Assembly (NCBI GenBank): GCA_964304625.1
Contig: OZ199838.1
Span: 12,152,001-12,216,000, forward strand
Source of the DNA: Kudoa neothunni
Lineage: Eukaryota > Cnidaria
Reading direction: 5' to 3'
DNA length: 64,000 nucleotides
Shown here: piece after piece, positions 38,929 to 49,286 of the stretch
Position numbering within the stretch: position 1 is the first letter of the stretch
Layout: each line of letters opens with the position of its first letter
The notes under the pieces: model-generated
Seen by the model: the letters and a program-made list of their open reading frames with translations, nothing else
Told to the model about the DNA's origin: nothing
Databases searched by the model: none
Program-made: the position numbers and the translations under genes

Positions 38929-41127
38929 TTCAATATTTTATTGGATGTGTGCGCACTGAAAAGTAATTAACAGTCGGGCGGTGAATGTCAGTTGAAATTG
39001 CTATCTGTTCCTTTTACCAAACAATGGTAACACCATTGTAATTAAATATAATGTTAATTTTACTGTTTACATTATGGATTGTTAGAATTGAATGCACTTT
39101 ATAGAATGTGACCGAGACATTATTTCAAGTTAATTACAAGCAGACTTTAATAAGAAGAGCGATGACATGGCAGTCATTGTTAAGCCTTATAAGAAAGGCG
39201 CCTAACTTGAATAATAACATTATCAACGCAAGCTTTGTCTCAGTCTATCGGAGACATTTGTTAAATGGTGTTTACATAAAAGGGAGGGCCTTAATATTTA
39301 AATTAAAGGTAATTATGGTTGGTTTCTATTTGGGTATTTGTGTTCGATAAACTCCATCACTAACCCTTCAACACAACCTAATTCGCCAAATATTTTATTT
39401 GCGGTCATAAAAAATCTTACAGTCACTTTTTATGCTCGTTAGATCTATCGTTACATCGATATTTTGTTACCAATTAGTCAATTTATTAATCCAATTATTG
39501 TCTATTTCGCCAAATTTAATAACTCCACTTGTACCGAACTTATAAGCTTACTCGTATGCATGTTTATTATCTAGGAGATTTCAGCTTAAAATATTTTTAT
39601 TCTTTGATGACTGATTCGAAATACTTTTAAATATACAGTGGGGGGACGGGTCGTGGGTACTAAAACGGGAATTGGGTTCAAGGTGCCCTCGAGCCGTCAT
39701 GACGCATGTGAACAAAACAGAATTTTAATGTGGGTTCTTGCAATTTAGTCCCTTTTGATTATCATTATGTTTGCATGTTTATTCAAAAGTATATTAATAA
39801 AAACATATTTTCTTATAACAATGATTTAGAGGTTAAATGCGATTAATCTAGTCGATCCTTGACTTTAATTTGTAGAAACAAACCATTCAGGCAACTTGAT
39901 AATAATACCAATGATTTCTGTCAAGAAGAATTAAAAAAATAACTGCAATTCACACATCCAATTTTATTACAATCAACATTATTTTTTATTTTAATCATAA
40001 GGTTTGGATGATTTTAAATAAAAAACACGCAGAAAACTATCTTAATGAATTATTATATCTTAAGAAAGTGTTGCGTAACAAAAATATTATTTTCTGACTC
40101 AAGAGAAGCAGGAGTAAGAGTTAATAATCAAGATAGATTTAATATATATTGATATGCATAAATTTCATAAAATTAATTAATATACTCAATAAAATATAAC
40201 TACAAGTTTTTATCATACTTATTAGTTGGATTTTGCTTTGAAAAAGTATTAATATTTTATTGCTAAAGCTCTGACTTTCTTGAATCGTAAATCGTCGTTT
40301 CTAGATCTAAGACCGTAGATAACATTTGATAATTTCGTTTTATGAAAAATTTGTGCATTTTTCTCAAATGAATTAGAGCATCATTCATACAAATAGTAAA
40401 TTTTTTTCATTCTATGCGGTTGTTTGTAGTTCTTATTTCATATGAGCCTTTATAATGGGTTCTTTATTACCCAAAATCTTATTTAAAGAGGATAGAGATT
40501 TTAAGTTAGAATAATTGAGAATTTTAGTTTTTCTATTTTTTCCATTCGATATTATTTCATAATATGGCATTATATCCACGTTTTCTTTCAAACAACGAAA
40601 CTAATTGATTCTCTTCAAGTGCCCCCGAACCCTCATTTGGGCAACTTTATTCTTAAGCTTAGTGCTCTCGAGTCGTAAATTTGAGCTAATTCCAACTTAC
40701 TGCGAATTAAAACAAAAACTAAGGTTTTAATTATTCATGATAATTGCTATTCTTTTATTATATCGATTTTAATTAGTAACAATATTGTGTAAGCTATTAA
40801 ATCATGGAAGATGCGTACGAGCAGTCACCTACTGTATTTCTATAATATTTTAAGCCATCAACATCTCATATATAAAATTTGGAAACTGAGGACGATCCTG
40901 ATTAATCGATTATTCGAATGTAATTTAAATATCAGAATACGCTATAATAATTTTTTTAAATTTCGACACGCATGGATGAGAGCGCTCTCGGATTAAGACG
41001 ATTATGGAAAACGCGACTTTTAAATCCGCCGAAATGAGTTTCGATTTTGTGACCTTTGTAAATTTTTCAGAAGGAGTTTCAATTGAGTATTTAAGGGGGT
41101 TTTTACTCTAAGATAAACTTCTCTTAA
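38929..41127. other. Intergenic region upstream of CCDC25
   Basis: Mostly AT-rich. An 80-codon plus-strand frame at 39108-39350 (LFQVNYKQTLIRRAMTWQSL, then a GT donor at about 39310) could be an exon, but I find no partner or family. A GC-rich patch at 39640-39720 is unexplained. Confidence 0.4.
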
Positions 41128-42715
41128 TCTTCCTAGCGTCTGTGGGGTCAATATGACCCCAGACAGCATTCAGTTGTATTATAAACCAACTTGGAAGTCA
41201 AATTTATACTTAAAACCTTGATTATTTTCCCAAAAATTATTGCTCTTTCTAAATTAAAGATACTGAATGTTATTTGGAAATAAATAAGCTTTGCACGAAA
41301 AATACTTGCACTCTCCCTCTTTTGGGGTCAATGTGTCACCAGTCATTTTTCTCAAAAAAAGCTATTTATACGTTACTCAACTAGTGATTAAATATTTTTA
41401 AACAATTCCTCTAATTGAAATTGAAATTTTGATAAGTAAATACAAAGAAAAACTAAAAATTTAATTTATGATGTTAACGGATAATCGAGGGTGAGGTAAA
41501 TTTTTAACGATGAGCGATTTTGACCAAGATTTATTGTCACATGATGATACTGAGATCCGTGAAATTTATAACGAAATTCATTAATTTAATTTTACATCTG
41601 AATCCATTTCTTATGGTGACGAAATCGCTGAAAACTACCATGTTGATAAAAATGGAGATAAATGGTCTATTGAAATGCCTAGGATAGCGGAAACCAGAAG
41701 TTATACTCCATTATAATCAATACAAGGATGATATAGACACAGTCGGCAGGATTATATCTACAGCAAGTGTCAAAAGATACGCAAATCGATGACCAACAGT
41801 TGTTTTCTGCAATATGATTGATATTAGCTTAATTAACACATTTCACATTTCCAGGAATATTTTCTCAGATTCAAATTTTTAAAACAGTTAGCTGATAGTC
41901 TAGTTAAAAATTATATTCGCGATGACATTAAATAAGTTGAACAAAACGTTGGGACTGGCGAGCCTCATTCTAGTAGAAAAAGATGTTATCCGTTTGACTA
42001 TGTTCGAGAAAAAAAAAATAAAAACATTAAGTTCCGATTGAAAATTATATTGTGAAAACCACCCAAAACTTATCTGCTACGAATGAATCAATTGATAGGT
42101 TTCAAAATAAAATATTGACTTTTCATTTTTCTTGATAGACGATTGATTTTTTTAACTCGCAAAAATATACCTTATTCTAATTTTATCAAATATTTGACAC
42201 TTCAAAAATAGGAATGGTCATACGACCTAAATTAATCAAATAATGATTTATATACACAATTTGTGTGGTTCGGTATTATTCGCCTAGTCTCGTAGCCGCT
42301 ATTTTTAGCCATTACTCCCAAGTTAATGATTAGATTTAAATGTAATCCGCATAAAACATCATAAAATATTTTATTTCACGATTATAGGCAAAAAAATATC
42401 TGGAGTCATATTAAGCCCAAAAGAAGGAAAGCGTATTGTCGATTTTGGAGCGCTCGGAAGATTAAATGTGAAACATGCGGTGGGTATATTACCATCGTTA
42501 AGAAGAGGAACAACACGATGTACAGACTCCCTTCATAAGAATATACATCAAACAAGAAATCAAACATGTATACAATTGAGGAACTGGATTGTGGGTTTTT
42601 TTCACACTCATAAAAATGAGAATAAATCAAAAATTTAAATAGTCCTGAATTAGAATTGAGATTATTAAGCCTCTTTGAGTATAATTAGGGTCTTTTTGAT
42701 CCCAGGCGACATTAG
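41128..42715 (+). mobile_element. piggyBac transposon derivative with the catalytic core deleted
   Basis: The left end follows TTAA (41124-41127) and reads TCTTCCTAGCGTCTGTGGGG, continuing TCAATATGACCCC. The right end, read inward from 42715, is CTAATGTCGCCTGGGATCAA and abuts TTAT, a worn TTAA. Inside are an acidic N-terminal start (41511, MSDFDQDLLSHDD, later KNGDKWSIEMP), then directly the C-terminal PEVILHYNQYKDDIDTVGRI and KRYANR-PTVVFCNMIDISL (41690-41840), and a Cys-rich end KRRKAYCRFWSARKIKCETC (42415-42475). These match the start, the GGVDxxD..NRWP..VFFNMLD region and the C-terminal zinc domain of piggyBac transposases. The whole DDD core between them is missing and the remainder has stops, so this is a non-autonomous relic. 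Confidence 0.75.
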
Positions 42716-43399
42716 TTATCGATTTTGTACCATATCTAATTGCGCAAAATTTTCAAATAGTCAATCTATTATTCTGAAATTTTTGTTGTAAACTTCTACT
42801 ATTTAACAAACTTTTTTATTCCATAGAAAAAAAGTTTACACAAAGGAAAAGGAACTCTTGATACGGTGAAATTTAATCCTAAACAGCACGACCATGCGCA
42901 GTGGGAATTTTTAATCTCTGTAACTCTTAATTTCAAGCTGTTTAAAGATTAAATTTTTTAGAATTTGCAATTCAATGCTACCTCGGGCTTCAATCATAGT
43001 CAGTTCTAGAAGTGTGTTCGAATTCCGAATAATTTTTCCTATGTCAAATAATGGAAATTAGTTAAATCCGTTACCGCGAATAAAACAAATGACTATTTTT
43101 ATTCTTATTCATGAAACACATGAATATTTTGTTCTTTATAGATATAACAAATAAATATTAAATATATAATAATAAAAATGAAAATGAAAACGAAAATGAA
43201 AATGAAATATAGGATAAATATTTTTTGGTTGTCATAAGATAGTTTATAAAATTTTCTCTTTCGATGACATTTTCACAATTTGATTGAGCGACTCTTCTTC
43301 CAGAATTTCTATTCATCTCTGTTTTTTGTTCTAACTGAATTTTTTCTGAATAACTTTTCTACATGTGTTCGAACTCAAAAGTGTTTCTAACTCAAAATG

Positions 43400-43530
43400 T
43401 TTGGTCTAAAATACAGATTGCACTGTATTTAATTATTTCTGGCCCATCGTCTCGTTCTTAATTGGCCGAAATAATGTAATATAATCAAAACTGATACCAT
43501 CTGAATATAATTTAACGTGCCAATAATCAT
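43400..43530 (+). repeat. Dispersed repeat, copy 2 of 3
   Basis: Similar in order and orientation to 15366-15500 and 60400-60545. Shares TTGGTCTA, TATTTAATTATTTCTGG, AAACTGATACCATCTGAATAT and GTGCCAATA with one or both. Confidence 0.5.
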
Positions 43531-44449
43531 TTCCAAGCAAAAACACGTTTCGAGCAGAATTGGGGTCAAAAAGATCACAATAATTTGTTCATCCTATTTA
43601 TCCACAATGTTAAACTTAATGTTATAGATAAATTTGAAACAAAGTCTACGAAGCAAATTTTTTTCATTGTATGGAAATCATATCTCAAGTTACAATGTGC
43701 ATGTGCCAAAATTAGTTTGAAATCTGCGCCTCCCGATTCATTTTAATTTCGGCATTCCTTCTCAAAAAAGAAATTGCCTTACGGATTTATTTTTATGCGG
43801 AGAAAAAATATTACTACAATTGCATGAAAGAGAATAAAATATTTCAACGAGAAAACAAACGTATATAAAATAAATACAACTAATAATAAATTAACTGTTT
43901 TTAATATATTATTGTTTGTGGATAATAATTAAGTTAAAACGAAATTCTTTATCAGAAAAAGAGTAATTTATTTATTAATCGACTAAATATATTAATATTT
44001 GAGTACAAAATATCAGATGTGGGTAGTTGCACGTGCGCCAATATTGGATAATGTAGTTTTTCACTTTAATCATAAATTTAATAATTACATGATAACAATA
44101 AACATGTAGCTTAATCTTTAATGTGAAGTTTTAGTTTATATAATTTTCGAGTGTCAACGGATTTTATCTTTAAGTACAAAAATTTTACACAAATTAGAAA
44201 ATTTGATTTTGACACTTATTTAATTTCTTACTTACCTTATAGTTTACCTATAAAGATAAATATTACAATTTATAAACATTCAACCCATTTTAAAACACTT
44301 TATATTTTTAAGACATGAATATTTTATAATTTTTTACTTCGGACAATTTGAGACTCTAATTGAATAAGTTATTTATGAATAAAAAAGAAATAAATTATCA
44401 TTTTTGTTTTATATACTAATAAATAGAAAAAATAAATTACTTCTCAGTA

Positions 44450-44640
44450 GAATTCATCAAATAACTATTGTTTACCAGACTTTTGATCTTCGATTATGCA
44501 CAAATCGCTCGTGACGTTTTAAAATGAGACTCCTATTGCGAAGAATCGGTTCTCGACGAACGAAGCATGCTTAGCCAAACACTTCTTTCATTGACTCAAG
44601 TTATGAGTCTTGGACCACCAGAAATTGCCTACAGAACCCC
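44450..44640 (+). repeat. Dispersed repeat, copy 2 of 2
   Basis: Matches 35866-36060: ATTCATCAAAT, ATTGTTTACCAGACTT, GCACAAATCG, AGCATGCTTAGCC and ATTGACTCAAG in the same order. Clearly diverged. Confidence 0.55.
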
Positions 44641-44719
44641 TGGTTTATATCATTACAGTCTACGTTGGAAACAATTGTAAAATTTCGAATTTTTTACTAA
44701 AATACGTTTACTGATTTAT

Positions 44720-45693
44720 ATGGAAATATTTAAATCAAGACTGGAATTTTTAAATATGATTTATTGTAAAAATAAAAATACAGAAATATTTCGAAATGTC
44801 AAGCCTTCGAGAAGGTTGATTGAAATTACGAGGTCTTTTCAACTTGCAATGTATGAAGAAATTCTTCCTATTTGGCTAGTACCTAATTCAAATTTAACCG
44901 TTGATAAACAATTGTTTGCTTTCAGAGAGAAATATCCTACCACAAAATATGTCCTATAAACCGACAGTCTACAGAATCAGATTTTTCCCCCTTGTTGATC
45001 TATCAACGATCTTTTACCGCAATATTTCTCTCAATTTTGGAAAAAAAATAACCAAAGAGCAAAATGTTTAGGGGAAATATTGTGTTAGATCTTGTGCTAT
45101 ACTTAAATAATAATAGAAACATCGTTTCCGACGATTTTTTCACGTCAGTTTCACTTTCCAATAAACTATTAAAAACTAGCCTAACTATGGTTGAAACAAT
45201 CAAGCTAAAAGGGATATTCCCGAAGTATTTAAACCACATAAATCAAGAGAACTGTGTAGCCCACTTTTTCTTTTCTATGAAAAAAATACGTTGTTGTCTT
45301 ATGGCTGATCACTCCACAGCAATAAGGAGGCAACCTTTACCTCCTTTTTTTTATAGGTGGCTATGTGTTTCGGTTTGACAGCCTGCTACATTATCACATG
45401 CCTGTTGTTTGTTGCGTTACAGCACACAGTGTTTCCAGATTAAAGAACAAATTTTTAATGATTATATTTTAAACACACATCTCAGAGAATGAATTATAAA
45501 AATGTATCAACAGCTGGGATCCAATAGGGATGAATCAATGAAAGAAGAAGTAAAACCAAAAAATGCTATTTTGTTAACACGAAATCTGACCTCATGTAGA
45601 ATGTTACAAATGATGAATCTATCCTTGATTCGTTTACGACATTTGTTCAAACACAGTATCGGGGAAATATTATATTATACCAATAATTTATGA
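44720..45693 (+). pseudogene. piggyBac transposase relic (catalytic-core fragments)
   Basis: One frame (44720-44959) ends NLTVDKQLFAFREKYPTTKY, matching the conserved LTIDEQLLPFRGRCPFRQY of piggyBac around its first catalytic Asp. The next (45064-45378) has NRNIVSDDFFTSVSLSNKLL and TSLTMVETIKLKGIFPK, matching the NxTxDNxFTSxxLxxxLLxxxLTxxGTxRxNK block with the second Asp. A third piece (45502-45693) ends FKHSIGEILYYTNNL, resembling the start of the domain, and lies downstream, so the copy is rearranged or two copies overlap. Non-functional. Confidence 0.65.
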
Positions 45694-46229
45694 TTAATTA
45701 GAAATTTACATAAAATGCAAAATCTATACCTATGGAATAACTAAAAACAGTATTGGGGGTTTTGACTGCATCCTGAAAATGCAATAATAAAAAAATATCA
45801 CTTAAATCGTCAAATAACAAATATTTAAGCGATCAATTAATAAAATTAACGGAAGTTAGAAAAAGTAAGTTCTTTTAGTTTTATTAAAGGCGACGATTTT
45901 TTGTTTATTAATAACCCCCTTTAAATTGTTCAATATCCTTACAGAAAAAGAAAAAAATGCTTCCTCTTTTTTGAAGTGTAACAATTGTTACACATTCAAT
46001 TGTTTTTTCCTCAACGAAAGCAATCTAAACATTAAAGACCAATATCTAAAATTAAATCACATGAAAGGAACAATAAAGTTTATTCATTCTGTTATTATTG
46101 TAAAAATTAATTATTTTATACTAAAAAATTATAATAACGATTCCAACTTGTCAAAATAAGTATTTCCTCGAAATGGAACTTCCATTTTAAGTGTACTATC
46201 ATTTGATCTTCTCTTAAATTAACAGTGAA

Positions 46230-47060
46230 GAAAACATGTAAAATTATTTACAACTGGAGCGCGGAAGAAATTATTTTATCCGTCTCAGGAACTATGAATG
46301 AAACAACAAAAACGTTTGCATTTATAATTTTCATATGAGGAAACTATTCGATGGGAAAGGATATATAATTGAAATCGACGAAATATTCCTTCACGGATAA
46401 CGTAACGATAACCGGGAACGTTACTTATAGGAAAACTACTCGATGACAGCACCAAAAAAAGAATTTTAGGAGCTAATTAATCATCATTATTAATTAATAA
46501 ATCATAACATTTTGTTATTTCACGTTTTAAGTTTGAATTCATTGCAATCAACAAATTGAGTATAATCCAGCACTAAAAATCAAATAATAATAATGCATCA
46601 GAAGACACTTAAATAGTCTATTAATTTTTCGTCCCCTACCTACAAGAATATAGGAGCGCGGCGGAGAGAAAGATACGGTAAACGTATTGACGAACCCTGA
46701 AATTTTGGACTGGCATTATGCAGACTGATGGATAAGGCCCGACGGTTAGATATCATTTACTTTTTTATGGAAACGCCAAGCATGGAATTATTAACCAGAA
46801 TCATCGAAAACGAAGTTATTTTTGGTCCAGCCATTTATAATGATGCATAACAGGCCTATAATAATTAGTTTATCATCACTTGGTTTTAATCGTTCTGAAA
46901 GTTATTTTCAAAACGGATCCCATACGAATACGATAGATGCTTGATAGGGAAGATTAAAGACAAAGATTTCAAGGATAAGGAAAGGAATATCTTTTGACAA
47001 CCTGGAAGATTATTTATCAGAAGAGTGGTTCAGATCGACTATGAGCAAGAAGTACGAACC
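46230..47060 (+). pseudogene. Merlin transposase relic
   Basis: Plus-strand pieces in Merlin order: GYIIEIDEIFLHG (first catalytic Asp, 46360-46400), EPWIFGLALCRLMDKARRLD and IYNDAQAY (second Asp region, 46690-46860, the last with a stop between Ala and Gln), then SYFQNGSHTNTIDA and GRLKTKISRIRKGISFDNLE (46895-47010). The last blocks are close to those of the element at 23810-26153 (YMQNGAHTHTIKG, WGRLKTKFLRIKRRVSF), so both derive from one lineage. Several stops and frame changes. Ends not found. Confidence 0.75.
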
Positions 47061-47300
47061 GTTAAAGAATAATTTTCGAATGATTAGATAAAAAATTAGA
47101 TAATAAATTATTTTTATATTTAAGCCAAAATTAATAAATTAGCATAAATATCTAGTGGTGCTCGCTTCAACGATCATTATTAACTTATACATTATAAAAT
47201 GTTATAAATATAAATCATTTCACTTAAAATACAAATATATTGTTCGTTAAGTCATGACATGAGACAGCGAAATGTGTAATTATTTATTTTACTGAAATAA

Positions 47301-47468
47301 ATGATACCAGCTTTTTCATTGCCGTTGTTATTCGTTGGCTTTATATCCCAAACAACAATTGGCGTCAAGTTGGAGCGCTTTTTGAACGACAACCTTCGAA
47401 TGCGCACGCGAAATTGTGTTGGCTTACTTGAAGACTTTCAATACGTTTCTTTAATGGATGAGTGTTAA
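47301..47468 (+). CDS. Possible small secreted peptide, 55 residues
   Basis: A 56-codon frame (with stop) opens MIPAFSLPLLFVGFISQTT, a plausible signal peptide with a hydrophobic core, followed by a charged mature part of about 34 residues. The mature part has basic RMRTR, two Cys (one last-but-none, in MDEC at the end) and an acidic EDFQYVSLMDE stretch. The ATG is in AAATAAATG context and the local base composition is richer in GC than its surroundings. No family is recognised, and no TATA box, splice sites or poly(A) signal were identified. It could be chance, or one exon of something larger. Confidence 0.3.
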   Translation: MIPAFSLPLLFVGFISQTTIGVKLERFLNDNLRMRTRNCVGLLEDFQYVSLMDEC

Positions 47469-49286
47469 TTAAAAATCCTTATTTAGTTCCGTTAACGTTT
47501 TTATTTTATCTTAATTAGAACAAAAAAGAAAATCGACACACTAATATAGCAAGATTCTGAACGTAAAACGTGCGAATCGATAAAATACATGTTGCAAAGT
47601 TTATTTAATTCCTGCACTTTTAATAATTTAAACTTGTAAGTTAAATTGATTAGCTTTGACTTTTGATCTGGTTGAGTTTAATTGATTTGATACTAGAAAT
47701 TTAAAATGAAGGGAAATAATAACCGTTCCTTTGATATTTTCTATCATTATGTACAGTATTCTACGAAATCATATACTTATATCTAAATATGGGTTAATAA
47801 AGAAATAATAAAAGAATTTAAAACTCGACAGATGAACATCTTACTAACATCTACGCAATTTGGATATAATTAACTTAATAAATAGTGAATTTTCGTATGA
47901 AAAAGTTGTAATTCTTAATTACTATCAAAAATACAATTAATGTTGCAATTTTTTAATATTATAGATTAGACGAAAGGCCGTTCGTTATCCCACTGAAGCC
48001 TCAAAAATGAAATATATTAATCGTTAACACAAGAGTTCGTTGTCAGATAAACATCTTAGTGCATTTCGTATGGTTGGAATTACTCTTTATTCACCGATAG
48101 GGGATAAAATGTTAGCCAACAGAAATCAGTTTAATATCTAAACAAATATTTCCCTTATTTCATTTTTATGACGATTTTTTTAAACAAAAGTTCAATCCGG
48201 CCCTCGAAGCTTATAAAAATCATAAATTTTGCCATCCAGTCGAAAACTTTGGTGACTCCTGTGCTAACTATTGTAAATTATATTACTGTTTGTTTCGTCA
48301 CATGAATTGAAGATTAGATGGATTAACGATAATTATTTTAACATCTAAACACCACAAAAATTCCAAAAGAAATAATTGAACGGATTCATAAGGAGGAAGA
48401 ATTTTCATTTCAATATATTTTTAATATTTGTCTTTAAATATAAATATTAATAATCCCTAAGGTTTATTTTTGGCGTGCATACTTTAGCAATGTTATCTAT
48501 TGAATATTCCAATTCCACATGAATAAAAAAGTAAAAATATCTTTCGAAAAGAATATCGTAATTAGATGCAAATTTTACGAGCCAATCATTAATTATTACA
48601 TCGTTGCATGGTTACATGGAGATTATATGTGATTCTCTTTAACTATTCAAGTTTCATATCATGTGATGAATGAAGATAACAATAGGAGCTCGCTGATTAG
48701 AATAAAAAAGATAAATACTATTGTTGATTTACGAATGCATAATCAAGAAAGACATAATGATATCAACTCGAAATAAAAATTAAAATGATTCAGCGCGAAT
48801 TAACAAAGCCGCTGATAGTTTATTGATGATTGTGTCAATCGTTACATCCATTGCAAAGTCAATCAGTATTTCTAATTTAACCAAACCATCTGCGTTCGTA
48901 ATAATGTTGTTGTTGTTGATAATTTAATATTCAATCGTATCGTTGTTTTTTAATACTGATTATTTAAATTAAACTCTTAGAATTAGCTTTTAATATTTAA
49001 ATGTACTATTTACATACAATATAAAGGCTAATAATGATAATGATGACGATAGCTATGTAGCCCAACTTCATTATCGCTATGCGCAAGCAGAGATTCAATC
49101 TAACACATTTTCTTTTATGATCTATTTCCTTGTGGTTGTTGAGCATATAGTTGATGGGTTAAACTAAATTTATAGATCCGGTAACCTTTTTTACTTGTCT
49201 CGAGGTTGATACTGGCATACGTGAGAGTGTTTTAATTATCGTCGTGATTTATACTTAATAGGATTAATTCATTTTGTGGTGGAACG
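47469..49286. other. Intergenic region upstream of IRE1
   Basis: AT-rich, with no supported gene or repeat. A short TTG run (48905-48919) is the only simple repeat noted. Confidence 0.5.

Larger units (their letters stand above)
42716..44699. other. Repeat-rich intergenic region
   Basis: No gene seen. Contains an AAAATG-type microsatellite (about 43176-43212), a dispersed repeat copy (43400-43530), a stray GGGGTCAAAAAGATC near 43562 recalling piggyBac subterminal motifs, and a second dispersed repeat copy (44450-44640). Confidence 0.5.

Noticed and set aside
39108-39350. 80-codon plus-strand frame LFQVNYKQTLIRRAMTW
   Set aside because: Possible exon with a GT donor, but no partner exon, no family and no start context; left as a note in the intergenic entry.
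43176-43212. AAAATG-type tandem array
   Set aside because: A simple microsatellite, not a CRISPR or regulatory array.
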